This document shows, piece by piece, positions 27,658 through 37,169 of a stretch of DNA of 64,000 nt (positions are counted from its first letter, which is position 1; each line of letters starts with the position of its first letter). Where the stretch lies: contig NZ_JAACKC010000001.1 of the NCBI RefSeq assembly GCF_009939195.1, positions 675,665-739,664 of the forward strand, written 5' to 3'. A program made the position numbers and the translations under genes. Source of the stretch: Acinetobacter kanungonis (GTDB taxonomy: Bacteria > Pseudomonadota > Gammaproteobacteria > Pseudomonadales > Moraxellaceae). The notes beneath the pieces were generated by a model. That model saw only the letters and a program-made list of their open reading frames with translations, did no database searches and had not been told where the DNA came from.

Positions 27658-29102
27658 TGCAAAAAGTATGGTCTATTTCAGGTCGTAGCATTGCGGTATC
27701 GGCACTTGCGCTTGCTTTGACCGCGTGTCAAAGCATGCGTGGTCCAGAACCCGTCGCTCAAGCGAATATTCCACAAGGTTACACAGCGAGTGCTTCTGGT
27801 ACATCGGTAGCTGAACAAGGGTATAAAGACTTTTTTGCTGATCCGCGTCTGGTACAAGTGATTGAAATGGCATTAGCCAACAACCGTGACTTACGTACTG
27901 CGACTTTGAATATTCAACGTGCACAGCAAACCTATCAAATCACAGAAAACAACCAACTGCCGACCATTGGTGCGAGTGGTAGTATTCTGCGCCAAGATAC
28001 CCTGAGCACGAAGCCAAGCACAACTTATAATGTGGGTTTAGGTGTGACTGCTTATGAGTTGGACTTTTGGGGACGTGTACGTAGCTTAAAAGACAATGCC
28101 TTGGACAGCTATTTAGCCACCCAAAGCTCACGCGATGCGACGCAAATTTCTTTGATTGGTCAAGTTGCACAAGCATGGCTCAGCTACTCGTTTGCCAATG
28201 CCAATTTAAAACTGGCAGATCAAACCTTAAAAGCTCAGCTTGAATCTTACAATCTGAACAAAAAGCGTTTTGATGTCGGAATCGATAGTGAAGTGCCTGT
28301 GCGCCAAGCACAAATTTCGGTAGAAACAGCACGTAACGACGTTGCCAACTACAAAACCCAAGTGGCTCAGGCACAAAACTTACTGAACTTGTTGGTGGGT
28401 CAAGCTGTTCCTGAAAACTTGCTGGCGAAGCAACCAGTGACTCAAGTTACTCAAAGTGCTGCAATTGGTGCTGGCTTACCAAGTGATTTGCTGAACAACC
28501 GTCCTGACGTACGTACTGCAGAATATCAATTGTCTGCTGCGGGTGCCAATATTGGTGCAGCAAAAGCACAGCTTTACCCAACCATCAGCTTGACGGGTAC
28601 TGCGGGCTATGCCTCTACCGATTTAAGCGACTTGTTTAAATCTGGTGCTTTCGTTTGGTCACTTGGTCCAAGTCTGGATATTCCAATTTTTGACTGGGGC
28701 ACACGTAAAGCCAATGTCAAAATTTCTGAAATTGACCAGAAAATTGCCTTGTCGAATTACGAACAAACCATTCAAACTGCTTTCCGTGAAGTCAATGATG
28801 CCTTGGCAACTCGTGAAAACATTGGTGACCGTTTAGCAGCGCAAAAACGTTTGGTTGAAGCAACCAATACCACCTACAAACTTTCAAATGCCCGCTTCCG
28901 CGCAGGGATTGACAATTACTTAACCGTATTGGACTCTCAACGTAGCGCTTATGCGGCTGAACAAAGTTTGTTGTTATTAAAGCAAGCTGACCTGAACAAC
29001 CAAGTTGAACTGTATAAAACATTGGGTGGCGGTGTAAAAGCCAATACCAGTGACAGCATTCAGCAACAGCCTTCGACCGCAGAAATGAAAGCGGCAAAAT
29101 AA
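27657..29102 (+). CDS. adeK: AdeK, outer-membrane channel of AdeIJK
   Basis: A TolC/OprM-family lipoprotein of 481 residues from the ATG at 27657 (GTG at 27654 is in frame and better spaced from AGGAG at 27641). The signal peptide ends at L-T-A-C. Two repeats of the outer-membrane efflux domain follow, with G-L-P-S-D-L-L-N-N-R-P-D-V as the clear NodT-type motif. It forms a trimeric channel through outer membrane and periplasm. Last gene of the operon; a UUCG-loop terminator follows. Confidence 0.95.
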   Translation: MQKVWSISGRSIAVSALALALTACQSMRGPEPVAQANIPQGYTASASGTSVAEQGYKDFFADPRLVQVIEMALANNRDLRTATLNIQRAQQTYQITENNQLPTIGASGSILRQDTLSTKPSTTYNVGLGVTAYELDFWGRVRSLKDNALDSYLATQSSRDATQISLIGQVAQAWLSYSFANANLKLADQTLKAQLESYNLNKKRFDVGIDSEVPVRQAQISVETARNDVANYKTQVAQAQNLLNLLVGQAVPENLLAKQPVTQVTQSAAIGAGLPSDLLNNRPDVRTAEYQLSAAGANIGAAKAQLYPTISLTGTAGYASTDLSDLFKSGAFVWSLGPSLDIPIFDWGTRKANVKISEIDQKIALSNYEQTIQTAFREVNDALATRENIGDRLAAQKRLVEATNTTYKLSNARFRAGIDNYLTVLDSQRSAYAAEQSLLLLKQADLNNQVELYKTLGGGVKANTSDSIQQQPSTAEMKAAK

Positions 29103-29117
29103 AGGTTGAACAATAGC

Positions 29118-29143
29118 AAAGCTCACTTCGGTGGGCTTTTTTA
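29118..29143 (+). terminator. rho-independent terminator after adeIJK
   Basis: Stem AAGCTCAC/GTGGGCTT closed by a TTCG tetraloop, then a T-run. Confidence 0.88.
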
Positions 29144-29214
29144 TTGCATTTTGATACATTATTTCATATCTTCAAGTTTCTATTTAAATTCAACCGATTG
29201 GTTTTATTCTTTCT

Positions 29215-29562
29215 ATGTTATTAAGTAATCTTGAAACTGTTCCTGGTCATCACATTCGTCAGCAACTGGATGTTGTCTATGGCAGCACGGTACGCAGTAA
29301 ACATGTGGGACGAGACTTACTGGCAGGACTCAAAAATATTGTCGGGGGTGAACTGACAGCCTATACCGAATTATTAGAAGAATCACGTCAAGAAGCCATG
29401 AATCGCATGATTGAAAAAGCCCGCGCCATGGGTGCAAATGCCGTGGTAGGTATTCGTTTCTCGACCTCGAATATTGCTCAAGGTGCTTCAGAGCTGTTTG
29501 TTTATGGCACTGCGGTAATTGTAGAACCGATGCAACGCATTCCTGACCCTTTTAGCGCTTAA
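29215..29562 (+). CDS. YbjQ-family protein
   Basis: A 115-residue protein of the YbjQ/UPF0145 family, often called a heavy-metal-binding domain. V-Y-G-S-T-V-R, G-G-E-L-T-A-Y-T-E-L-L-E-E-S-R-Q-E-A and M-G-A-N-A-V-V-G-I-R-F match the family consensus. Members assemble into pentamers; the cellular role is unknown. No metal-binding Cys or His cluster is evident here. The next gene is a diverged paralogue 9 bp downstream, so the pair probably arose by tandem duplication and is co-translated. Confidence 0.85.
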   Translation: MLLSNLETVPGHHIRQQLDVVYGSTVRSKHVGRDLLAGLKNIVGGELTAYTELLEESRQEAMNRMIEKARAMGANAVVGIRFSTSNIAQGASELFVYGTAVIVEPMQRIPDPFSA

Positions 29563-29571
29563 GGCCACAGC

Positions 29572-30021
29572 ATGGATGGTTTAATTTTCCAAATCATTGT
29601 CTTTGCAGTGTTGTTTGCAGTCGGTTGGGGCTTTGGTCGACACAATGAACGGCAGCATTTATTGCAATTGGCACAGCAAGAACAACGCTTGGCTTATATC
29701 CGCTTGGACATCAGCCGCTTTAAGCAAAATACCGCACAGGGCTATATGGTCAGCAGCAATGTGGTGATTTCGCATGACTACTTCAAATACATCATCGCCA
29801 ATCTACAAAACCTGCTTGGCGGCAGACTGACCAGTTATGAAACTGTGGTCGATCGCGCGCGTCGAGAAGCGATTGTCCGCTTAAAACTGGAAGCAGAGAA
29901 AATGGGCGCCACCCAAATTCAAGGCTTACGCTTAAGCACCACAGAAATGGGTATGCAAGGTGGCATGGTTGAAGTCTTTGCTTATGGCACCGCTATTTTA
30001 AAAACAGATACACACAACTAG
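29572..30021 (+). CDS. membrane-anchored YbjQ-like protein
   Basis: A 149-residue paralogue of the preceding gene. It adds one N-terminal membrane helix (residues 5-21) and a short linker before the YbjQ domain (about residues 55-145: G-G-R-L-T-S-Y-E-T-V-V-D-R-A-R-R-E-A, M-G-A-T-Q-I-Q-G-L-R). The shared core and different N-terminus suggest that the two form a mixed complex fixed to the inner membrane. Function unknown. Confidence 0.75.
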   Translation: MDGLIFQIIVFAVLFAVGWGFGRHNERQHLLQLAQQEQRLAYIRLDISRFKQNTAQGYMVSSNVVISHDYFKYIIANLQNLLGGRLTSYETVVDRARREAIVRLKLEAEKMGATQIQGLRLSTTEMGMQGGMVEVFAYGTAILKTDTHN

Positions 30022-30030
30022 AACACGTAA

Positions 30031-30066
30031 AAAAGCGGGCTAAATCTACTCTAGCCCGCTTTTTAA
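30031..30066. terminator. bidirectional rho-independent terminator
   Basis: Perfect 12-bp stem AAAAGCGGGCTA/TAGCCCGCTTTT with a 9-nt loop, between convergent YbjQ and SDR genes. Confidence 0.88.
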
Positions 30067-30083
30067 AAGCCATCATTTACATC

Positions 30084-30890
30084 TTATTTAACTTTGGCTT
30101 TACGAATCATGCGGTACAGCGCACTTGGTGACAAACGTGAAACCAAGACCCCTAATTTTTCTTTACGCCCACCAATCACAATATATTCATCGCCCTGCAT
30201 TAAGGCTTTGACGGTATCTTGTGCAAATTCATCGGCTTCTAGACCATTGGCGGTCACTTCATTGTCAAAACCTTGTGCCTGCCCTGCACCATTTAGGGCA
30301 TTAATTGAAACATTGGTTTTGACAAAACCTGGGAATACCACTGAAACATCGACCCCTTCATCTGCCACTTCTGCTCTTAGACTGTTTGCCCACATGTGAA
30401 TGGCACCCTTTGCCGCAGAATAGGAAGCACGATATTGCGTACCCAATAAGCCCGCAATACTGGATACAAACACCACTCGTCCTGACTTTTGATTTAACAG
30501 CGTTGGAAGAACAGTTTTGGTCAAAAATACCTGCGAGAAGTAATCCACTTCCATAATGGTACGTTCAGTTTGCATGGTGGTTTCAGCAATCAGCGCACGC
30601 TGGCTTAATCCAGCATTGTTAATTAACCAGTCGATGCGACCTTTGGCAGCCAAGACTTGTTCATAGGCATGTAAGACCTGAGCTTCATTGGTAATATCGG
30701 CACAAATTGAAAGGTGTAAATCTGGATTCAACAATCCAACACGCACCGTTTCTAGTTCTTCATAGCGACGTGCCATCAACACCACTTGCGCGCCTTGCAA
30801 GGCACATTCCTGTGCCAAGGCTTTACCTAAACCTGAAGATGCCCCTGTAATCCATACCACTTTATTTTCTAAACTGTCTAGCTTTGCCAT
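30084..30890 (-). CDS. short-chain dehydrogenase/reductase
   Basis: A 268-residue classical SDR: T-G-A-S-S-G-L-G cofactor motif (residues 15-22), N-N-A-G, catalytic Ser in V-S-S-I-A-G and Y-S-A-A-K. The arginines after the second strand (M-A-R-R) suggest NADP(H). It resembles the DHRS7-like group acting on lipids or retinoid-like ketones, but the substrate is unknown. An unrecognised gene lies 34 bp upstream on the same strand, so the two are probably one transcript. Confidence 0.9.
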   Translation of the reverse strand: MAKLDSLENKVVWITGASSGLGKALAQECALQGAQVVLMARRYEELETVRVGLLNPDLHLSICADITNEAQVLHAYEQVLAAKGRIDWLINNAGLSQRALIAETTMQTERTIMEVDYFSQVFLTKTVLPTLLNQKSGRVVFVSSIAGLLGTQYRASYSAAKGAIHMWANSLRAEVADEGVDVSVVFPGFVKTNVSINALNGAGQAQGFDNEVTANGLEADEFAQDTVKALMQGDEYIVIGGRKEKLGVLVSRLSPSALYRMIRKAKVK

Positions 30891-30924
30891 GATCCACTAT
30901 CCTGATGCTATTGCGGCGTATGCG

Positions 30925-31587
30925 CTAATTGTTGGTTGAATTTCCTAAAAAAACAAGAAAATGATTGAAATAATGACTCATGGTTTTGGCATCGTATTGC
31001 GTGCCCAATTTATCAAAACGCTTATAACCCATTTGCGTGGTGACATTAATCACGCCATTTAAAGTCTTATCGACCACTACATTAAATTTCAGCATCTGTT
31101 TCGGAATACGAATTAGATGGGTCACGCCCTGATCGACAATTTGAGTAAAGGCATGTAAGGCAGGAACCACCGCTGTATTATCGCCCTGCTGCATCTGTTC
31201 GGCAAAACCCAGTAATTCTTTGACATTTTTCGGGTCGACCGCGTAGGACAAATAATAGTCCCCGTCTTTTTGATACATCAGCTCATGTAAATAATTCACC
31301 ATTGGCACAAGGCGTTCATTGCCAAAAAATGACACCGACCATGGCATATATTTACGCGTGGTGTCCATAATGTGATGAATAACCTTGGCAGATTCGTTGT
31401 CGCCCGAAAGTGAAATACGGGTAATTTCACCAAAAACCTGATCAATCACCTCATAGGAAATGTCTGCCAGTACCTCGCCCAGTGCTTTGGCAACACTCTC
31501 GCTTTGCCCTTGATTTAACTGTTGAAAGATGTCCTGAAAACGTTGATGGGTTTCTGATTTCAACTTGAGTGAAATAACATAACTCAT
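30925..31587 (-). CDS. unrecognised conserved-looking protein upstream of the SDR gene
   Basis: A 220-residue soluble, mostly helical protein that I do not recognise. It has no signal peptide, membrane helix or cysteine. Notable features are an Arg-Lys-Y-M-P-W-S-V-S-F-F-G stretch near residue 90 and a basic-hydrophobic segment with P-K-Q-M-L-K-F-N-V-V-V. Codon use matches neighbouring core genes, and the ATG at 31587 has a GGAAAAAA-type ribosome site. It is likely co-transcribed with the SDR. Divergent from valS. Confidence 0.75.
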   Translation of the reverse strand: MSYVISLKLKSETHQRFQDIFQQLNQGQSESVAKALGEVLADISYEVIDQVFGEITRISLSGDNESAKVIHHIMDTTRKYMPWSVSFFGNERLVPMVNYLHELMYQKDGDYYLSYAVDPKNVKELLGFAEQMQQGDNTAVVPALHAFTQIVDQGVTHLIRIPKQMLKFNVVVDKTLNGVINVTTQMGYKRFDKLGTQYDAKTMSHYFNHFLVFLGNSTNN

Positions 31588-31769
31588 TCTATTTTTTCCT
31601 TTTTATCAAGTTCTGCGATCTGATGCGCAGTCGTTATACAACCTTCATCATAAAACCTAACACCTGCCATGACAATTGCAGAAACAAAGCATTTGACGAA
31701 CATCCCTAAGCAGTTATTTTTTTGCTACACTAGGTGCAATTTTTTATTCACTTTTTATCTGTTCTGACT

Positions 31770-34664
31770 ATGACTGATTCTGCGCAAAATATTGCTACGA
31801 CTTACGATCCGACTGAGATCGAGAAAAAATGGTACAAGACTTGGGAAGACAAAGGCTACTTTAAGCCATCGGGTCAAGGGGATTCATTCTGTATCATGAT
31901 TCCACCGCCGAACGTCACCGGTAGCTTGCACATGGGTCATGGTTTTAACAATGCCATTATGGATGCCTTGACGCGCTATAACCGTATGTCTGGTAAAAAC
32001 ACCTTATGGCAACCGGGTACGGACCATGCGGGTATTGCAACGCAAATGGTTGTCGAACGTCAGTTGGGTGCACAAAACATCAGCCGTCATGACTTGGGTC
32101 GTGAAAAGTTCATCGACAAAATCTGGGAATGGAAAGAACAATCTGGCGGTACGATTACACGTCAAATCCGTCGCTTAGGTTCTTCTGTGGACTGGTCGCG
32201 TGAACGCTTTACCATGGATGAAGGTTTATCCAATGCGGTAAAAGAAGTTTTCGTGAAACTCCATGAAGATGGTTTGATTTACCGCGGTAAACGTCTGGTG
32301 AACTGGGATCCGAAATTGCAAACTGCACTTTCTGACCTTGAAGTTGAGTCCGATAAAGAAGAAGCAGGTTCATTGTGGCACTTCAAATATTTCTTTGAAG
32401 ACAAATCACTCCGCACCCACGATGGTAAAGATCACATTGTGGTGGCAACCACGCGTCCTGAAACATTATTGGGTGATACAGCTGTTGCAGTGGCACTGGA
32501 TGATGAGCGTTATACGCACCTTGTGGGTCAGAACATCATTCTGCCAATTACAGGTCGTGCCGTTCCTATCGTTAAAGATGAATATGTCGACAAAGAATTC
32601 GGGACAGGCTGTGTAAAAATCACCCCTGCGCACGACTTCAATGACTATGAAGTGGGCAAACGCTGCGAATTGCCAATCATCAATATCTTCAACAAAAATG
32701 CGGAAGTATTGGCTGAGTTTGAATACATCGCGAAAGCGGGTGAACAAATTTCTAAAACCATTCCTGCACCAGCAGACTATATTGGTTTAGAGCGTTTTGC
32801 TGCACGTAAGAAATTGGTTGAACAAGCAGAAGCGGAAGGCTGGTTAGACCAAATTCAACCATATACCTTGAAGCCACCACGCGGTGACCGTTCAGGTGTG
32901 ATTGTTGAGCCATTATTGACGGATCAATGGTATGTGAAAATTGCACCGCTTGCAGAACCTGCGATTGAAGCGGTGCAAGATGGTCGCATCAAATTTGTAC
33001 CAGAGCAGTACAGCAACATGTACATGGCATGGATGAACAACATTCAAGACTGGTGTATTTCACGTCAGCTTTGGTGGGGTCACCGTATTCCAGCTTGGTA
33101 CGATGCTGAAGGTAATGTCTTTGTCGGTCGTAACGAAGCGGAAGTGCGTGCTAACAACAACATCCCTGCTGATGTTGCATTGAGCCAAGATGAAGACGTA
33201 CTGGATACATGGTTCTCTTCTGCGCTGTGGACGTTCTCTACCTTAGATTGGACGGGCGATGCCAAGAAAGATGCGGAAAACTATTTCCTGAATACCTTCC
33301 ACCCGACTGATGTGTTGGTGACGGGTTTTGACATTATCTTCTTCTGGGTAGCGCGCATGATCATGATGACCATGCACTTCATGAAGAATGAAGATGGTAC
33401 ACCGCAAGTTCCGTTCAAAACTGTGTATGTACACGGTTTAGTACGTGATGGCGAAGGTCAGAAGATGTCTAAATCTAAGGGTAACGTGCTTGACCCATTA
33501 GATTTGATTGACGGTGTAGACCTTGAAACCTTGGTACAAAAACGTACTACAGGTTTGATGAACCCGAAACAAGCGGCGAAGATTGAAAAATCGACCCGTA
33601 AAGAATTCCCAGAAGGTATTCAAGCATACGGTACAGATGCAGTACGTTTCACGTTCTGTGCGCTTGCCAACACAGGTCGTGACATCAAGTTCGATATGAA
33701 GCGTGTTGAAGGTTACCGTAACTTCTGTAACAAGATTTGGAACGCGACCCGTTTTGTATTGATGAATGTTGAAGGTCAAACCGTGGGGCAAACTGCACGT
33801 CCTGATCTTTGGGAATTGCCTGAACAATGGATCATCAGCCGTTTACAAAAAGCTGAAGCTGCGGTTCAACAAGCCTTTGCAACTTACCGTTTGGACTTGG
33901 CTGCACAAGCGATTTATGACTTCATCTGGAATGAATACTGCGATTGGTATGTCGAGTTGACCAAGCCAGTATTGAACGATGCTGAAGTGTCTGAAGAGCG
34001 TAAAGCAGAAGTTCGTCGTGTGTTATTGGCAGTGATGGAAGCATCTTTACGTTTAGCCCACCCAATTATGCCGTACTTGACTGAAGAAATTTGGCAAACC
34101 CTTGCGCCAATGCTCGGTATTCAAGGCGAAACCATTATGACTGCGGCATACCCAGTGCCTGCTCAAGAGAAAATCAATGAGCAAGCTGAAGCGGACATGC
34201 AGTGGTTACAAGGTTTAATTGGTGCAGTACGTAACATCCGTGGTGAAATGGGCTTAGGTAATGCACGTTTATTACCAGTGTTGCTTCAAAACACCACTGA
34301 AGCGGAAAAAGCACAGATCACCCGTATTGAAGCGTTGTTTAAAGCTTTAGCGAAAGTTAAAAGCATTACTTTCTTGGCAGATGCTGAGCAACCACCGTTG
34401 TCTTCATCGAGTGTTGTGGGTCACGTGTCTGTATTTGTTCCAATGAAAGGTTTAATTGACCCGAAAGCAGAATTGGGTCGCCTTCAAAAAGACTTAGACA
34501 AAGTGCAAAAGCAGCATGACCAAATTGCAACTAAACTTGCAAATGAAGGTTTTGTGGCGAAAGCACCTGCGGCTGTCGTTGAAGGTGAAAAAGCGAAATT
34601 GGCTGAGTTTGCTGACCAATTAGCGAAGATTAAAGCGAATATGGATCAGATTGAAGCGCTTTAA
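31770..34664 (+). CDS. valS: valyl-tRNA synthetase
   Basis: A class I synthetase of 964 residues. The HIGH-type motif reads H-M-G-H in [11 protein letters not shown], and the KMSKS motif is exact (Q-K-M-S-K-S-K-G-N). The editing domain lies between, with [11 protein letters not shown]. The C-terminal coiled-coil arm of about 60 residues is complete. I chose ATG at 31770, matching homologues; the upstream in-frame extension to 31734 lies over the -10 (TACACT) region. The accessory ATPase-HNH pair starts 75 bp downstream. Confidence 0.97.
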   Translation: MTDSAQNIATTYDPTEIEKKWYKTWEDKGYFKPSGQGDSFCIMIPPPNVTGSLHMGHGFNNAIMDALTRYNRMSGKNTLWQPGTDHAGIATQMVVERQLGAQNISRHDLGREKFIDKIWEWKEQSGGTITRQIRRLGSSVDWSRERFTMDEGLSNAVKEVFVKLHEDGLIYRGKRLVNWDPKLQTALSDLEVESDKEEAGSLWHFKYFFEDKSLRTHDGKDHIVVATTRPETLLGDTAVAVALDDERYTHLVGQNIILPITGRAVPIVKDEYVDKEFGTGCVKITPAHDFNDYEVGKRCELPIINIFNKNAEVLAEFEYIAKAGEQISKTIPAPADYIGLERFAARKKLVEQAEAEGWLDQIQPYTLKPPRGDRSGVIVEPLLTDQWYVKIAPLAEPAIEAVQDGRIKFVPEQYSNMYMAWMNNIQDWCISRQLWWGHRIPAWYDAEGNVFVGRNEAEVRANNNIPADVALSQDEDVLDTWFSSALWTFSTLDWTGDAKKDAENYFLNTFHPTDVLVTGFDIIFFWVARMIMMTMHFMKNEDGTPQVPFKTVYVHGLVRDGEGQKMSKSKGNVLDPLDLIDGVDLETLVQKRTTGLMNPKQAAKIEKSTRKEFPEGIQAYGTDAVRFTFCALANTGRDIKFDMKRVEGYRNFCNKIWNATRFVLMNVEGQTVGQTARPDLWELPEQWIISRLQKAEAAVQQAFATYRLDLAAQAIYDFIWNEYCDWYVELTKPVLNDAEVSEERKAEVRRVLLAVMEASLRLAHPIMPYLTEEIWQTLAPMLGIQGETIMTAAYPVPAQEKINEQAEADMQWLQGLIGAVRNIRGEMGLGNARLLPVLLQNTTEAEKAQITRIEALFKALAKVKSITFLADAEQPPLSSSSVVGHVSVFVPMKGLIDPKAELGRLQKDLDKVQKQHDQIATKLANEGFVAKAPAAVVEGEKAKLAEFADQLAKIKANMDQIEAL

Positions 34665-34696
34665 TTCTTTAAAGACTAAGATTTAATCTGTAATAT

Positions 34697-34722
34697 AAAG
34701 GGCTGATTATTCAGCCCTTTAT
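34697..34722 (+). terminator. hairpin terminator after valS
   Basis: Stem AAAGGGCTGA/TCAGCCCTTT with loop TTAT is followed by an AT-rich but broken T-run. It ends 18 bp before the ATPase start, leaving almost no room for an independent promoter. Confidence 0.7.
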
Positions 34723-34739
34723 GATTTAATTAAGAAAAT

Positions 34740-35990
34740 ATGACTTTTATTACTCAGTTTCATTTTGATGAAAAAAATATCAATATACTACCTAATGAAA
34801 ACTTTAAAAATACTAATGTTTTTACCGTAGTTATTGGAAAAAATTCAATTGGTAAAAGTAGACTTTTAGGTTCAATTATTAGAGAAAATTTAAGCGAAGA
34901 CTTTTTTATAAATAAAAAAGTTATCGCGATAACAAATACTTCATATAATAAATTTCCCAAAAATAGAGAAAATTTCATTAATTACACAAAATTACTTCCA
35001 TTTCCAACAAATGAATCAATTGGTGGTTATGGAGTTAATATTAACTCTTACTATGATAGCATAATAGAAATTTTTTTAAATTATCAAAAATCCAGAGGAT
35101 TAAAAACAAAATTTAAATCAAATATTTACATGGACGTAAAAAAACTCACACCCAAACTCCTATTAAAAATAAAAGAAAATAGTAGTTTTACTTACAATAA
35201 ATTAGCTCAAGTTTTAAACTTTTTAAAACTTGATAACTCATTAATAATTAGATTAGTAATACGGAAAAACATATTAGAAAAAATAAAAAACTTAGATGGA
35301 GATCATACTGATATTATAAAAAAACTAGAAGAAATAAATTCTTTAGAAATTTCTTTAGAAGAATTAGCATATTTGGATTCAACAATAATTGATTTAATTT
35401 TATTAAAGGTTATAGATATTTTTAGAATCTATTTGCACGACAAAAAATCAGATAAAAAGATAGATTATAGAGAGTTAAGTTCTGGTCAGTTAGCAATTCT
35501 TTCTATGGGTCTCGCATTAATCTGCGAATTAGAAAATAATGCGCTTATTTGTATCGATGAACCCGAAGTTAACTTACATCCACAATGGCAAGAAGAAATT
35601 ATTAATCTAATTGAATCAATTTCAAAAAGTTATAAAAATTGCCAATTTTTAATAGCTACTCACTCTCCTCAAGTAGTTTCAAATCTGACATGTGATAATT
35701 CATTTATCTTAAACCTAAATACAAATGAATTAAGAAATACTAAGGAAATAATGAATAGATCTGCCGACTTTCAGCTTTCTGAAGTTTTCAGCTCCCCAGG
35801 AAATAACAACGAATATTTATTAAGAAAAATACTTATTATTCTAAACAAATTAAATACTGACACCACCTTAAATGAAGATGAGATAAATACAAAGGAATTA
35901 GTTAAAAAACTATATTATGAAGAGAAATTTCAAGAAAATTATAAAGTAAAAACCTTGGTTGAAGTTTTATTAGATCTTGAGGTTAAATAA
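34740..35990 (+). CDS. PtuA-like AAA/ABC-type ATPase (candidate Septu defence)
   Basis: A 416-residue SMC/ABC-like ATPase. Walker A is G-K-N-S-I-G-K-S (residues 33-40), the ABC signature E-L-S-S-G-Q (245-250), Walker B ends in I-D-E-P with Asp273-Glu274, and the H-loop His is His308 in A-T-H-S-P-Q. The middle (about 90-230) is a helical, Lys/Asn/Ile-rich insert. The base composition is far more AT-rich than valS, with AAA, ATA and TTA codons dominating, which indicates horizontal transfer. It overlaps the HNH gene by one base (TAATG). An ATPase followed by an HNH nuclease is the architecture of Septu (PtuA/PtuB); OLD-like or another ATPase-nuclease system is possible. No reverse transcriptase is adjacent, so it is not a complete retron. 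Confidence 0.82.
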   Translation: MTFITQFHFDEKNINILPNENFKNTNVFTVVIGKNSIGKSRLLGSIIRENLSEDFFINKKVIAITNTSYNKFPKNRENFINYTKLLPFPTNESIGGYGVNINSYYDSIIEIFLNYQKSRGLKTKFKSNIYMDVKKLTPKLLLKIKENSSFTYNKLAQVLNFLKLDNSLIIRLVIRKNILEKIKNLDGDHTDIIKKLEEINSLEISLEELAYLDSTIIDLILLKVIDIFRIYLHDKKSDKKIDYRELSSGQLAILSMGLALICELENNALICIDEPEVNLHPQWQEEIINLIESISKSYKNCQFLIATHSPQVVSNLTCDNSFILNLNTNELRNTKEIMNRSADFQLSEVFSSPGNNNEYLLRKILIILNKLNTDTTLNEDEINTKELVKKLYYEEKFQENYKVKTLVEVLLDLEVK

Positions 35991-36655
35991 TGAAAATATT
36001 TTTTATTCCTTCAAAATTTAATGAATACATTGATACTTATGATAAAAAAGATCACACATTCTGGAATAAGGAATGTAAAGAAATTCTAGAGCTTAAAAGT
36101 TTAATTCGCGCTCATTATTTAACAGAAACCAATAATATATGTTTCTACTGTAGGCATCAGATCCCGTCTCAACATGGTAGATATTGGGATATAGACCATA
36201 TTTTACCAAAATCACTCTATACAAAATTTTTATTTGAATCAGAAAATCTCATAGTAAGTTGTGTCGATTGTAATTCTGCAAAAGGAAATAAAAATCCTCA
36301 TAAATCACGAAACACAAATGTTAAAAATTTGCCAAAAGGTTCTGACAAATATATTTTTATCCATCCTTTCTATGATAATTATGACGATCATATTCAAATT
36401 AAAAAAACAGCTAACCCCAATCATCATTTTCTGATCAAGAAAACCGATAAGGGTGCAAAAACTATAGAGTTTTGCAACTTGAGTCGCTTTTTTCAAAGTT
36501 ATAGTGATTGGGATAATGTGAGTTTCAAAACGATCGAAGTGACAGATGAATTGCTCGATTCAAAGCAAACATTATCTAAGCAAGATATTCAAGCTCTTAT
36601 AAGTAGCCGCTTAAATGAAGTTCATAAATTATCTGCTTTACTTGCTGAGGCTTAA
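35990..36655 (+). CDS. PtuB-like HNH endonuclease (candidate Septu defence)
   Basis: A 221-residue nuclease. C51-F-Y-C54 and C91-V-D-C94 form the zinc-binding knuckles. The HNH core is D-I-D-H-I-L-P-K-S with His70, then Asn86 in S-E-N-L-I and N95-S-A-K-G-N. All catalytic elements look intact. The C-terminal half has no recognised motif and may bind the ATPase. It starts on the last base of the ATPase stop, so the two are translationally coupled. In Septu, PtuA and PtuB form a complex that cuts nucleic acid on phage infection; that role is inferred here from the pair and from the foreign composition. Confidence 0.85.
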   Translation: MKIFFIPSKFNEYIDTYDKKDHTFWNKECKEILELKSLIRAHYLTETNNICFYCRHQIPSQHGRYWDIDHILPKSLYTKFLFESENLIVSCVDCNSAKGNKNPHKSRNTNVKNLPKGSDKYIFIHPFYDNYDDHIQIKKTANPNHHFLIKKTDKGAKTIEFCNLSRFFQSYSDWDNVSFKTIEVTDELLDSKQTLSKQDIQALISSRLNEVHKLSALLAEA

Positions 36656-36682
36656 GAGCATTTGACTTGATTAATCAATATT

Positions 36683-36713
36683 CCCTCTCCTCATAGGAGA
36701 GGGTTAGGGAGAG
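36683..36713 (+). repeat. GC-rich hairpin repeat, copy 1
   Basis: Arms CCCTCTCCT and AGGAGAGGG with a 3-nt loop are followed by TTAGGGAGAG. The tail overlaps the last codons and the stop of the minus-strand DUF559 gene. Same orientation as copy 3. Confidence 0.9.
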
Positions 36714-37072
36714 TTACTTTTCCTCTTAAGACAGATACTCCATAAATCACCTAATACTTTTTCAGTTCTGTTTAAAGCATCATGATTCCAATACCTTACT
36801 ACTTTTAAATCCAAAGCCTCTAAAAACTTAGTTCGTTCAGCATCATATTCAATCACATCATCTCTACCATGCTGACGACCATCTAGCTCAATGACCAAAC
36901 CCAACTCATGGCAGTAAAAATCCACAATATAGGGTTTGATCACATGCTGTCTGCGAAATTTAAGATTCATAAATCGTTTAGCACGAAGTAATTGCCACAT
37001 GAGATGTTCTGCATCAGTAGCATTGCTTCTCATAGTTTTGGCGAATTCTAATAATTGTGGGTCTAGTTTCAT
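36704..37072 (-). CDS. DUF559 (Vsr-like nuclease fold) protein
   Basis: A 122-residue protein of the DUF559 family, related to Vsr and other PD-(D/E)XK nucleases. Signatures are A-E-H-L-M-W-Q-L-L-R, F-R-R-Q-H, Y-I-V-D-F-Y-C and the strand L-V-I-E-L-D-G-R-Q-H that carries the likely acidic residues. It ends S-N-S-P-stop inside hairpin repeat copy 1, and copies 2 and 3 lie before its start. DUF559 genes in many bacteria are found with this type of CCCTCTCC/GGAGAGGG repeat. Function unknown; a nuclease that moves or maintains the repeat is a hypothesis. Confidence 0.88.
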   Translation of the reverse strand: MKLDPQLLEFAKTMRSNATDAEHLMWQLLRAKRFMNLKFRRQHVIKPYIVDFYCHELGLVIELDGRQHGRDDVIEYDAERTKFLEALDLKVVRYWNHDALNRTEKVLGDLWSICLKRKSNSP

Positions 37073-37093
37073 TTTTTATTTTCCATTTAGATT

Positions 37094-37127
37094 ACCCTCA
37101 CCCCAACCCTCTCCCAAAGGGAGAGGG
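37094..37127 (-). repeat. GC-rich hairpin repeat, copy 2 (inverted)
   Basis: Arms CCCTCTCCC and GGGAGAGGG with loop AAA are preceded by ACCCTCACCCCAA. On the minus strand this is hairpin plus TTGGGGTGAGGG, so it faces copies 1 and 3. Confidence 0.9.
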
Positions 37128-37169
37128 AGCATCCTTTGTGAATTTGATAGTTATTCGATACACAACGTT

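Noticed and set aside
34665-34739. Possible retron RNA before the ATPase-HNH pair
   Set aside because: Only 75 bp are available, filled by the valS hairpin, and no reverse transcriptase gene is nearby.
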